Shown piece by piece: positions 27,145-35,773 of a stretch of DNA of 64,000 nucleotides (position 1 is its first letter; each line of letters opens with the position of its first letter). The notes under the pieces are model-generated. The model saw only the letters and a program-made list of their open reading frames with translations, was not told the origin of the DNA and ran no database searches. The stretch comes from Mesorhizobium sp. B2-3-12 (GTDB lineage Bacteria; Pseudomonadota; Alphaproteobacteria; Rhizobiales; Rhizobiaceae), in contig NZ_VFVR01000005.1 in assembly GCF_006442205.1 (NCBI RefSeq), forward strand, positions 124,001 through 188,000. Reading direction: 5' to 3'. A program made the position numbers and the translations under genes.

Positions 27145-30100
27145 ATGAACAGCAAGCGGTCCTACCTCGATACACTCAACGCCGGCAGGCAGCGCAAGCC
27201 GCAGACCACGCTCGAGCAGCTGAACCGCTCGCTGGAGACGCTGGAACAGCGCCTGGGGCAGACGCGCGAGGACACGACGGCACGCCCGGCTCCTCGCCAA
27301 TATGGCGCCGAACCGCGTTACCCCGCAGCCGACCCGCGTTATCCCGCAACCGAACCGCGTTATCCCGCCGCGCAGCCGAACGCCCAGCAGCGCTGGTATG
27401 AGGATCCGCAGCCGGCACCGCGTGCGCCGAACCCGGCGCCCTCCCCTGCCTTCGATCAGAATTATCAGGCGATCGCGCGTGACATCGACCGCGTGCGCGG
27501 CCAGGAAGACAGCGTCGCCATGGTCGGCAAGATCGCCGGCGAACTGCGCGGCATGCGCGAGGAACTGCGCCATCAGGTGACATCGGGACTGCAGCGCGAA
27601 TTCGATGCGCTGCGCAAGGACATCGACCGCGCCTTCCAGTCGAACGCCAAGTCCGGCGCCACGGGCAAGGGCAGCGCGGAACTCGGCGTGGAATTCGAAC
27701 GGCTCTCCGGCGCCATCAAATCGCTGTCGGAGAAGAGCGACGACAGGAGCGTCAACCTGCTGCGGCTGGAACTCGAGCAGGTCAAGGCCGCGCTCGACAC
27801 GCTGGCGCGCGAGGAGAGCGTGCAGAAGGTCGATCGCCGCTGGGATGATTTCGATCGCCGCTGGACGGCTTTCGAGGACCGCGTCGACGCCGACCAGCGC
27901 AAGCGGTCCGACGATCCCGCGCTTGCCGCCCTGACCGACCGGCTGGAGCAGATCAGCAACGCCGTCAACAATCTGCCGGAATCGCTGTCGCTGCGTTCGC
28001 TTGAGGAAAAGGTTCGCACGCTGGCCGGCGCGGTCGACCATTTCGCCAGCCAGCAGGACAATCGCGGCGGTGATACGCTGGCCATGATCGACGAGCGGCT
28101 GGACGAGATTTCCCGCGCCATCGTCGCCTCGACCGTCGCCGCACAGGCAAACTCAATCGACCACGAAGCCTTCGAGCGCATCGAGAAGCGGATCGACTCG
28201 CTCGCCCAGCAGATCGAGGAAGTGGCGCAGGACCGTCCCGGCAATGTCGTGATCGACCGGCTGAACACGCTGTCGAGCCGAGTCGATGACCTCGCCGGCC
28301 GCGCCAACCTGCCCGAACAGGCGATGGAACGGCTTGCCAAGCAGATCGCGCTGATCGCCGACAAGATCGATCAGGCGCCGGCCATGCCCGACGCCGACTA
28401 CATCTTCCACGGGCTGGAGCAGCGCTTCGACGTGCTGTCCGGCATGATGGAGCGCCGCCAGGGCGATGCCATCGAACAGGGCAACATGCTGTTTCGCGAT
28501 CTCGAGCGCAGGCTGGACGAGGTTGCCGACCGGCTGGACCAGCGCAGCATGCCGCAGATCGACAGCGCCGGCATCATGGACGCCATCGATGCCCGCTTCA
28601 CCGCACTGGCCAAGCGCATGGAAACGCGCGCTCCCGATCCGGCCGGCGAGGCGGCCATCCGCGGGCTGGAAAGCCGGCTCGAGGACATTTCAAGCCGTCT
28701 GGACGCTTCGGCGGCCCAGGTCGCCGGCATCGATCCGGCGCTGATCCGCAGCCTGGAGGCGCAGGTCGCCGGCCTGTCGGCGCATCTTTCCAAACCCAGC
28801 ACGCCGCTGCCGGACTTCGAGGACATCAGCCCGCGCCTCAACGAAATCGAAAAAGCCCTGGCCGGCACCCGCGATTCCATCCTCGGCGCGGCACGCGAGG
28901 CGGCCGAGAACGCGGTGCGCTCGCTGGCCGGAACGAGCACCAATACGGCCGCGGTGTCTGGCCTCGCCCAGGACCTGAAGACGCTGGAGACATTGACGCG
29001 GCGTTCCGACGAACGCAATTCACGTACCTTCGAGGCCATTCACGATACACTGCTCAAGATCGTCGACAGGCTGGGTTCGCTGGAAACCAGCGAACCGTCC
29101 GAAGCGGTAAGCGAACTGCTGGATGCGGTTCCGGCCGAACCGAGCGGCTGGCGTGGCGTGCGGCGGCCCAAGATGGCCGTGAACGCACCCTCCATGACCA
29201 TGGACGAGCCGCTGCCGCTGACCGGCGACATGGCCGATCTGGACGCGCGTGCTGCGGCCATATTGCGCGCCGAGCCTGCCTCATCAGGCGAACCGGCACT
29301 GCACGTGGAGACGGGCTTTTCCGCCCGGCCGGGCGCGCGTTCGCCCGCGGAAGCCGCCGCCGCCGCCGCGATGGCCGCACTCGGTTCCGACACGAGCGCC
29401 GAGAAAGACCAGCCGGCGGGCCGCAAATCGATGTTCGGCGGGCTGGCACGTGCCTTCAAGGGCAAGAAGACGGTGGATGTTCCGCCGCTTGCCGGCTCGG
29501 CGCCGAGCACCGATATCCCCAGTGTCGATCTCGATGAGCCGCTCGACCCCAAAATCGCCAACCGCCCGCTGGAGCCCGGCTCCGGCGCGCCCGACCTCAA
29601 TGCCATCATGAAGCGCGTGCGCGACGAGCGGGGACAACCGGCAAAGTCCGGTGACGGCGACGCGGCGAAATCGGATTTCATCGCCGCCGCGCGGCGCGCG
29701 GCGCAGGCGGCCGCGGCCGAGGCCGACGCCCTGAAGCGCCAGTCGACGATGAAGGGCCCGGTCAAGGCGCTCAGGATAGGCGATCTGCTCAAGGCGCGGC
29801 GCAAGCCGATTCTGATGGCGGCGGCGGCGATCATGCTGGCGCTTGCCGGCCTGCAGCTCGGCAAGGCGTTTCTCTCGGATCCCGCCCAGGTGGCAAGCAA
29901 CGACGCGCTGCCGATCGTCGCCTCGCAGCCGGTGCAGACGGCATCTCTGGACACCGCCAGCCAGCCGAAGACCGAAATCCAGCCGACCGCCACGGACAGC
30001 GCGCCGGCCCGCGGCGTCAGGCAGGCCGAACAATCCGCGCCGGCGGCCAAGGACGACATGGCGGCGCAGCCCGTCATGGCCATGCCGTCGGATAAGGACG

Positions 30101-31260
30101 CGATGCCCGGCACGGCGCCCACGGGAGAGCCCGCTCCGGCACCGATCGCGTCGGCCATGGCTTCCGGCCCGAGCACGACCGCTCCCGATGCGATGGCTCC
30201 GGCCGCACCGGCGCCGATTGCTCCGATGACCGCTGCTCCTACCTTAACGGATCCGACCCCAGCCACCATCGCCGGCGTCACGCAGGCGACGGATGCCGAT
30301 GCCCAACCGGCCCCTGCCGCGCCAGTGGCGACCGAGGCCACGGCCAATGACACGACCGGCACCGTTGCGCCCATCGACAAGCCGGCGGCGACCGCGGCGG
30401 CCAAGTTCGACATCCCGGCCGATGCCGGCCCGGCCGCCCTGCGCGATGCCGCTGCCGCTGGTGACGCCAAGGCACTGTTCGAAGTGGGCTCGCGCTATGC
30501 GGAGTCGCGCGGCGTCAAGGAAGACATGGCGACGGCTGCCAAATGGTACGAGAAATCGGCGGAACTCGGCTTCGCTCCGGCCGAATACCGCATCGGCAAT
30601 TTCTATGAGAAGGGCATCGGCGTCGCACGCGACGTCAAGAAGTCGAAGACCTGGTACCAGCTCGCCGCCGCGCAGGGCAACGCCAGCGCCATGCACAATT
30701 TGGCGGTGCTGTTCGCCATGGCTGCTGACGGCGTGACCGACAATGAATCGGCCGCGCACTGGTTTCAGGAGGCCGCCGACCTCGGCGTCAAGGACAGCCA
30801 GTTCAATCTTGGCATCCTCGCCGCCAAGGGCGTCGGCATGAAGCAGAACCTGGAAGAGTCCTATAAGTGGTTCGCGCTCGTCGCCAAGACCGGCGACAAG
30901 GATGCCGCGGCCAAGCGCGACGAGATCGCCAATGCGCTGCGGCCCGAGCAGCTCGAGCGGGCGCGCGCCGCGACAGAATTGTGGAAGGCCAAGCCGCTCA
31001 ACGCGGCAGCCAATTCGGTGGACATTCCCGAATCCTGGCAGGAAGGCACGCCGCAGACGACCGCCGGCATCGACATGAAGAAGGCGGTCAAGAACATCCA
31101 GCTCATCCTCAACAAGAACGGCTATGACGCCGGCGGCGCCGACGGCGTGATGGGCGAGAAGACCAAGAACGCGATCATCGCTTTCCAGACCGACAGCAAG
31201 CTGCCGGCGACCGGCGCGGTCGACGAAAAACTGGTCAAGGCATTGCTGGCGCGCAAATAA
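27145..31260 (+). CDS. PodJ-like polarity protein: coiled coil, one membrane helix, Sel1 repeats, peptidoglycan-binding domain
   Basis: 1371 residues. The cytoplasmic part (1-885) has a short tandem motif (RYPA spaced by eight residues, about 57-75), then long heptad-like helices with repeated RLE/ERLDEI segments. One membrane helix (KPILMAAAAIMLALAGLQLG, about 887-906) leads to a periplasmic Pro/Ala-rich linker (910-1100). Sel1 repeats follow (about 1105-1250; DMATAAKWYEKSAELGFAPA, KKSKTWYQLAAAQGNASAM). A C-terminal PG_binding_1 domain (about 1310-1368) ends the protein. This is the layout of Caulobacter and Agrobacterium PodJ, which marks a cell pole and recruits polar factors. It is a single gene; the pilus locus nearby may be a client. 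Confidence 0.85.
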   Translation: MNSKRSYLDTLNAGRQRKPQTTLEQLNRSLETLEQRLGQTREDTTARPAPRQYGAEPRYPAADPRYPATEPRYPAAQPNAQQRWYEDPQPAPRAPNPAPSPAFDQNYQAIARDIDRVRGQEDSVAMVGKIAGELRGMREELRHQVTSGLQREFDALRKDIDRAFQSNAKSGATGKGSAELGVEFERLSGAIKSLSEKSDDRSVNLLRLELEQVKAALDTLAREESVQKVDRRWDDFDRRWTAFEDRVDADQRKRSDDPALAALTDRLEQISNAVNNLPESLSLRSLEEKVRTLAGAVDHFASQQDNRGGDTLAMIDERLDEISRAIVASTVAAQANSIDHEAFERIEKRIDSLAQQIEEVAQDRPGNVVIDRLNTLSSRVDDLAGRANLPEQAMERLAKQIALIADKIDQAPAMPDADYIFHGLEQRFDVLSGMMERRQGDAIEQGNMLFRDLERRLDEVADRLDQRSMPQIDSAGIMDAIDARFTALAKRMETRAPDPAGEAAIRGLESRLEDISSRLDASAAQVAGIDPALIRSLEAQVAGLSAHLSKPSTPLPDFEDISPRLNEIEKALAGTRDSILGAAREAAENAVRSLAGTSTNTAAVSGLAQDLKTLETLTRRSDERNSRTFEAIHDTLLKIVDRLGSLETSEPSEAVSELLDAVPAEPSGWRGVRRPKMAVNAPSMTMDEPLPLTGDMADLDARAAAILRAEPASSGEPALHVETGFSARPGARSPAEAAAAAAMAALGSDTSAEKDQPAGRKSMFGGLARAFKGKKTVDVPPLAGSAPSTDIPSVDLDEPLDPKIANRPLEPGSGAPDLNAIMKRVRDERGQPAKSGDGDAAKSDFIAAARRAAQAAAAEADALKRQSTMKGPVKALRIGDLLKARRKPILMAAAAIMLALAGLQLGKAFLSDPAQVASNDALPIVASQPVQTASLDTASQPKTEIQPTATDSAPARGVRQAEQSAPAAKDDMAAQPVMAMPSDKDAMPGTAPTGEPAPAPIASAMASGPSTTAPDAMAPAAPAPIAPMTAAPTLTDPTPATIAGVTQATDADAQPAPAAPVATEATANDTTGTVAPIDKPAATAAAKFDIPADAGPAALRDAAAAGDAKALFEVGSRYAESRGVKEDMATAAKWYEKSAELGFAPAEYRIGNFYEKGIGVARDVKKSKTWYQLAAAQGNASAMHNLAVLFAMAADGVTDNESAAHWFQEAADLGVKDSQFNLGILAAKGVGMKQNLEESYKWFALVAKTGDKDAAAKRDEIANALRPEQLERARAATELWKAKPLNAAANSVDIPESWQEGTPQTTAGIDMKKAVKNIQLILNKNGYDAGGADGVMGEKTKNAIIAFQTDSKLPATGAVDEKLVKALLARK

Positions 31261-31268
31261 CGGCAGAA

Positions 31269-31286
31269 GCGTCGTTTCCACGACGC
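31269..31286 (+). terminator. Hairpin after the PodJ-like gene
   Basis: GCGTCGT-TTCC-ACGACGC gives a seven-base-pair stem eight bases beyond the stop codon, without a clear T run. It could define the transcript end. The following stretch to 31452 is a leader for the next gene, with a T-rich run at 31320-31332. Confidence 0.4.
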
Positions 31287-31452
31287 CCTCGCCATACATT
31301 TGCCTGTTAACTGATTGAGTTGTTTTTTGTTTCGGCGCGGTGGCTGGGTTTGACCCCGCTGCCGCGTCGGCGCAAGGAAAAATTGGCTTTTCGATGCGAT
31401 ACTGTCCGCAACGGCTTTATTCGCCGACAGGCAAACTGATCGAGACTGACGG

Positions 31453-32376
31453 GTGGGCATCTATCTCCCGATCGCGGAAATTTCCGTCAACGTCTTCGTG
31501 CTGCTGGCCATGGGCGCCGCGGTGGGTTTCCTGTCGGGCATGTTCGGGGTGGGCGGCGGCTTTCTCATCACCCCGCTCTTGATCTTCTACAACATCCCGC
31601 CAGCCATCGCGGTCGCCACCGGCGCCAACCAGGTCATCGCCTCGTCCGTGTCCGGCGTGCTGTCGCACATGAAGCGAGGCACGCTCGACTTCAAGCTCGG
31701 CAGCGTCCTTCTGGCCGGCGGCGTCGTCGGCTCCACGGGCGGCATCTACGTGTTCGGCTTGCTGCGCAGGCTCGGCCAGCTCGACCTGTTCATCTCGCTA
31801 CTCTACGTCGTGCTGCTCGGCACCGTCGGCGGGCTGATGCTGGTCGAAAGCATCAACGCGCTGCGCGCCACGCGCCGCGGCGCGGCGCCGGTGCTGAAGA
31901 AATCGGGCCAGCACAATTGGGTCCACCGCCTCCCGCTGAAGATGCGCTTCCGGGCGTCGAAACTTTTCGTCAGCGTCATCCCGGTGCTCGGCCTTGGCGC
32001 CGGCATCGGCTTCCTGTCGTCGATCATGGGTGTCGGCGGCGGATTCATCATGGTGCCGGCGCTGATCTATCTCTTGAAAGTGCCGACCAATGTCGTCATC
32101 GGCACCTCGCTGTTCCAGATCATCTTCACCAGCGCCTACACGACGCTGGTTCACGCCACCACCAACCAGACCGTCGATGTGATGCTGGCCTTCCTTTTGA
32201 TGGCCGGCGGCGTGGCCGGGGCACAATATGGCGCCAAGGCCGGCCAACGGCTGCGCGGCGAACAATTGAGGGCCTTGCTGGCGCTGCTGGTGCTGGCGGT
32301 GGCGATCCGGCTCGCCATCGATCTGTTCGTCACGCCGCCCAACCTTTATTCGTTGTCCGCCGTGGGCCTCAATTGA
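31453..32376 (+). CDS. TauE/SafE-family sulfite exporter
   Basis: 307-residue inner-membrane protein with about eight membrane helices in two homologous halves. Each half has the family loop GMFGVGGGFLITPLLI (about residue 28) or SIMGVGGGFIMVPALI (about 196). The start is a GTG at 31453. TauE/SafE proteins export sulfite, sulfoacetate or other anions. The stop overlaps the next ATG by one base (TGATG), so the pair is coupled. A sulfite-oxidising enzyme encoded nearby makes sulfite the likely substrate. Confidence 0.88.
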   Translation: MGIYLPIAEISVNVFVLLAMGAAVGFLSGMFGVGGGFLITPLLIFYNIPPAIAVATGANQVIASSVSGVLSHMKRGTLDFKLGSVLLAGGVVGSTGGIYVFGLLRRLGQLDLFISLLYVVLLGTVGGLMLVESINALRATRRGAAPVLKKSGQHNWVHRLPLKMRFRASKLFVSVIPVLGLGAGIGFLSSIMGVGGGFIMVPALIYLLKVPTNVVIGTSLFQIIFTSAYTTLVHATTNQTVDVMLAFLLMAGGVAGAQYGAKAGQRLRGEQLRALLALLVLAVAIRLAIDLFVTPPNLYSLSAVGLN

Positions 32377-33164
32377 TGAAAAGCCTGAAAGCGCTCGCGG
32401 CCGTCGCCCTCCTGTCCCTGACCGCCGCCGCGCCGGCGAAGGCGCAGACGCCGCTGACGGAAGGCATCCAGATCGGCCTTTCCACCGATGCGGTGTCGAT
32501 CACCGCCGGGTTTTCCGGCGCCGATCTGACCATTTTCGGATCCCTGGAAAATCCCGACCCACTGGTGGCACGCCAGGGCCGCTACGACGTCATCGTCGTG
32601 CTCGAAGGGCCGCCAAAACCGGTGGTGGTGCGCCGCAAGGACCGGGTGCTGGGTGTCTGGGTCAATCTGGACTCGGAAACCTTCGAGAACGTGCCGGTGT
32701 CCTATTCGGTGGCGACCACACGGCCCCTGCAGGACATCACCGAACCCAACAGCTACAAGCAATTGTCGCTCGGCGCCTCCAACCTCTACATGCAGCCAGC
32801 CGATGCTAGCGACAGCCCGGCGACGATCGAGGAATTCACGGCGGCACTGCGCGAGCGCAAGGCCGCCGCCGGGCTCTACAGCGAGAATGTCGGCGGCGTG
32901 CAATTCCTGTCGCAGAACCTGTTTCGCGCCACGGTCAGGCTGGCGCCGAATGTGCCGGTCGGCACCCACAAGGCCCGCGCCTTCCTGTTCAAGAGCGGCC
33001 TGTTCATCAAGGAGAGTTCGGCGCAGCTCGAAATCCGCAAATCGGGCTTCGAACAATCGATCTTCCGCGTCGCCCACGACTATTCGTTCCTCTACGGTGT
33101 CTTCGCCATATCGCTGGCGATGATAACCGGCTGGCTCGGCCGGCTGGTGTTCCGCAAAGATTGA
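32376..33164 (+). CDS. TIGR02186-type periplasmic protein with C-terminal membrane anchor
   Basis: 262 residues. A signal peptide (LAAVALLSLTAAAPAKA) is followed by a beta-rich domain (IQIGLSTDAVSITAGFSGADLTIFG, RYDVIVVLEGPPKPVVVRRK). A C-terminal membrane helix (FLYGVFAISLAMITGWLGRLVF) precedes a short basic tail. The family has no established function but is regularly found next to TauE/SafE transporters; here it is translationally coupled to one. It may be a periplasmic accessory to export. The start at 32376 is far shorter than the open frame and gives the signal peptide. Confidence 0.8.
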   Translation: MKSLKALAAVALLSLTAAAPAKAQTPLTEGIQIGLSTDAVSITAGFSGADLTIFGSLENPDPLVARQGRYDVIVVLEGPPKPVVVRRKDRVLGVWVNLDSETFENVPVSYSVATTRPLQDITEPNSYKQLSLGASNLYMQPADASDSPATIEEFTAALRERKAAAGLYSENVGGVQFLSQNLFRATVRLAPNVPVGTHKARAFLFKSGLFIKESSAQLEIRKSGFEQSIFRVAHDYSFLYGVFAISLAMITGWLGRLVFRKD

Positions 33165-33333
33165 TGCTCCGGGAAAAGAGGGGTTCCCCTTTTTCCCGCC
33201 ATGCGATAAACCGCCGCCTCCCAGCCCAAGGGCAAACACGCACACCATTCGCCAGAGCGGTCCGGCCATCCGAATGACAGCGCGATGCGTCGCCGCTGTC
33301 TTGCCGCCACGAAAACAAGGACAGGAGGCTGCA

Positions 33334-34590
33334 ATGCACCAGGCATTCGGCGGCATCGACTTCGGCACGTCCAATTCCACGGTGGGCGTGATCCGGAACG
33401 GCAAGGCGCGGCTGGTCCCACTGGAGGGCGAACAGCCCACTTTGCCAAGTGCCGTGTTCTTCAACTTCGAGGACGGCCATACTTATTTCGGCCGTCGCGC
33501 GATCGGCGACTATACCGACAGCATCGAGGGCCGGTTGATGCGCTCGCTTAAGAGCGTGCTCGGCAGCTCGCTCGCCCACGAGAAGACGCGTATCAAGGCG
33601 CGCCAGATCGGCTTCATCGACATTATCGGCCTGTTCATCGGCCATCTCAAGGCGCGGCTGGAAGAGGACGCCGGCGGCCCCGTGGAAAACGTCGTGCTCG
33701 GCCGCCCGGTGCAGTTCGTCGATGACGACGCGCAAGCCGACGCGCAGGCGCAAGGCGAGCTCGAGAAGGCCGCCCGCGCCCAGGGTTTCAAGCACATCGC
33801 TTTCCAGTTCGAGCCGATCGCGGCGGCGCTGGACTACGAACAGAAGGTGACGCGCGAGGAACTGGCGCTGATCATCGACATGGGCGGCGGCACGTCCGAT
33901 TTCTCGATCGTGCGGGTCTCGCCGGAGCGTTCGCGATCGACAGACCGCAAGGACGACATACTGGCCAGCCGCGGCATCCATATCGGCGGCACCGATTTCG
34001 ACCGGCTGCTGAGCATCGCCCATGTCATGCCGCAGCTCGGCTACCTCTCGCCGACCAAGGACGGCAAGCGCAATCTGCCGGCCAGCTACTTCATCGATCT
34101 CGCCACATGGCAGCGCATCAACCTGGTCTACACCGCCAAGGCGATGACGCATCTGCGCCAGATCCGGTACGAGGCCGCGCGCGCCGATCTGGTCGACCGC
34201 TTCATCCATATCGTCGAGCACCGCTACGGGCACGCGCTGGCGGCGTTGGTCGAAAAAGCCAAGATCGAGCTGACCGACAGGTTATCGGCGGAGGTAGCGG
34301 TGAAGCTGCCTGACGCGGCGTTCGCCGCCGGGATCACGCGGGACTGGCTCGAGACCACGATCGCCCGGGATATCGAGCGGGTCACCGAAACGGTGGCGCA
34401 AACCATCCGCGACGCGCAGGTGAAGCCGTCCGACATCACCGCGGTGTTCCTGACCGGCGGCTCGACGGCGATCCCGCTGGCAAGGCGGGAAATCTTGTCG
34501 TTGGTGCCGCGGGCTTCCGTCATCGAAGGCGACATGTTCGGCTCGGTCGGGCTTGGACTGGCCTTGGATGCGCAGCGGAAGTTCGGCTGA
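33334..34590 (+). CDS. Hsp70-like protein of the YegD type
   Basis: 418-residue actin/Hsp70-fold ATPase lacking the substrate-binding half of DnaK. Phosphate motifs are GIDFGTSNSTVGVI (residues 7-20), LIIDMGGGTSDFSIV (about 186) and VFLTGGSTAIPLAR (about 371). The latch FEPIAAALDYE is also typical. YegD-like proteins have no firmly known client. The start at 33334 has AGGAGG seven bases upstream, which rules out 33274. It lies between the TauE pair and the divergent LysR-Soe unit; any link to either is unknown. Confidence 0.87.
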   Translation: MHQAFGGIDFGTSNSTVGVIRNGKARLVPLEGEQPTLPSAVFFNFEDGHTYFGRRAIGDYTDSIEGRLMRSLKSVLGSSLAHEKTRIKARQIGFIDIIGLFIGHLKARLEEDAGGPVENVVLGRPVQFVDDDAQADAQAQGELEKAARAQGFKHIAFQFEPIAAALDYEQKVTREELALIIDMGGGTSDFSIVRVSPERSRSTDRKDDILASRGIHIGGTDFDRLLSIAHVMPQLGYLSPTKDGKRNLPASYFIDLATWQRINLVYTAKAMTHLRQIRYEAARADLVDRFIHIVEHRYGHALAALVEKAKIELTDRLSAEVAVKLPDAAFAAGITRDWLETTIARDIERVTETVAQTIRDAQVKPSDITAVFLTGGSTAIPLARREILSLVPRASVIEGDMFGSVGLGLALDAQRKFG

Positions 34591-34592
34591 CT

Positions 34593-35495
34593 CTACCCTG
34601 GCGCAGGCCCGTCCGTCTCCGCGGCCAGATGCGCCTTGAGCGCCATCTGGGCCAGGCTTGCCTGACGGTCGCGATGGGTGATCATGGCGAAGTCGCGCTT
34701 CGGCAATTCGATCGGCACGGCCCTCAGGCTCCCCTCGGCGACCGCGCGCCCGACGACCAGCTCTGAAATGATGGTCGCCCCGGCGCCCGCCTCGACGGCC
34801 TGGCGAACCGCCTCGTTGCTGGGCAGCACCAGGAATATCTGCAGGTCGGCAAGTGAAATCCCCTCGCGGCGCGCCAGATCCTCCAGCACCTCGCGCGTGC
34901 CCGAACCACCCTCGCGGATGATCCAGCGCAGGCCGGTGATATCGGGGCGGCCCGGCGCGATTTCGGCGATCTTGGGATGAGAAGAGGCGACGACCAGCAT
35001 CAACCGGTCGGTATCGACCTTGGCGCGTCGCAATATGTCGGACTCGGTGCGCCCTTCGACGAGGCCGAGATCGGCGGTTCCATCGAGCACGCTGGCCTCG
35101 ACCTGCCTCGTGTTGCCGATTGTGACGCTGAGCCGGACGGCGGGATAGGCCTCGTGGAAGGAGGCCAGCCGGCGCGGCAGCCAGTAGCTGGCGATGGTCA
35201 GGCTGGCGGCGATGGAGAGGCTGCCGGCGACCGTCTGCGAAACATGTTCCAGCACGTTGCGGGCGGCGGCGGCCCGCTCCAGCACGGCCTTGGCCTCGGG
35301 CAGGAACCGGTGGCCGGTCTGGGCCAGTTCGATATTGCGGCCCACCCGGTTGAACAGATGCACACCATGCTGCTCTTCCAGCGCGCGAATGGCCGCCGAT
35401 GCCGCCGACTGGGAAATGCCCAGAAGCTCGGCCGCCTTGGTCATGTGGCCGCGCTCGGCGACGGCGACGAAAATGCGCAACTGGTCCAGGGTCAT
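34593..35495 (-). CDS. LysR-family regulator divergent from the molybdoenzyme operon
   Basis: 300-residue LysR protein. The helix-turn-helix is MTLDQLRIFVAVAERGHMTKAAELLGISQSAASAAIRAL. The effector domain has HLFNRVGRNIELAQTGHRFLPEAKAVLE and a ligand-pocket pattern similar to CysB/CbbR-type regulators (LRWIIREGGSGTREVLEDL). The start at 35495 is standard. The divergent position makes it the likely regulator of soeABC; the effector could be sulfite or a sulfonate product, which is inference. It is convergent with the Hsp70-like gene with two bases between the stops. Confidence 0.88.
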   Translation of the reverse strand: MTLDQLRIFVAVAERGHMTKAAELLGISQSAASAAIRALEEQHGVHLFNRVGRNIELAQTGHRFLPEAKAVLERAAAARNVLEHVSQTVAGSLSIAASLTIASYWLPRRLASFHEAYPAVRLSVTIGNTRQVEASVLDGTADLGLVEGRTESDILRRAKVDTDRLMLVVASSHPKIAEIAPGRPDITGLRWIIREGGSGTREVLEDLARREGISLADLQIFLVLPSNEAVRQAVEAGAGATIISELVVGRAVAEGSLRAVPIELPKRDFAMITHRDRQASLAQMALKAHLAAETDGPAPG

Positions 35496-35562
35496 GCCTG
35501 CATTAAGAACCAATTCCGATCGAATTTACAAGAACAACTGATTAGACGGTTCGATGGCTTTA

Positions 35563-35588
35563 TTCTACTTTTTCGGCCGAAGTTAGAA
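35563..35588. promoter_or_regulatory. Candidate LysR operator in the lysR-soeA gap
   Basis: TTCTA (35563-35567) and TTAGAA (35583-35588) flank the perfect palindrome TTCGGCCGAA (35572-35581). The nested dyad is centred about 80 bases upstream of the lysR start and 190 before soeA. Position and symmetry suit a LysR binding site; the T-N11-A core is not exact. Confidence 0.35.
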
Positions 35589-35773
35589 AAAATTGGCCTG
35601 CAGGTCGCAGAGAACAAAATGATCGGGCGGTTCAGATCCCTGCTTGCGCATTGGACCCGCGGCATAAGGCGGCGGTTGGCCGGAGATCGATATCACCCGG
35701 AAGAGCATTACATGCGCGGCCCCGGGCCGAAGACACGCGCCAAATCCGCCGGCCGTGCGAGCATCCCGGGATC

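Noticed and set aside
26834..27175. 113-codon minus-strand frame upstream of the PodJ-like gene
   Set aside because: No domain, no ribosome site and an Arg/Pro-rich composition typical of a chance frame in GC-rich DNA.
28398..30470. Minus-strand frames of 213 and 476 codons inside the PodJ-like gene
   Set aside because: Low-complexity Ser/Ala-rich products that mirror the Ala/Pro/Asp codons of the sense strand; no start signal or domain.
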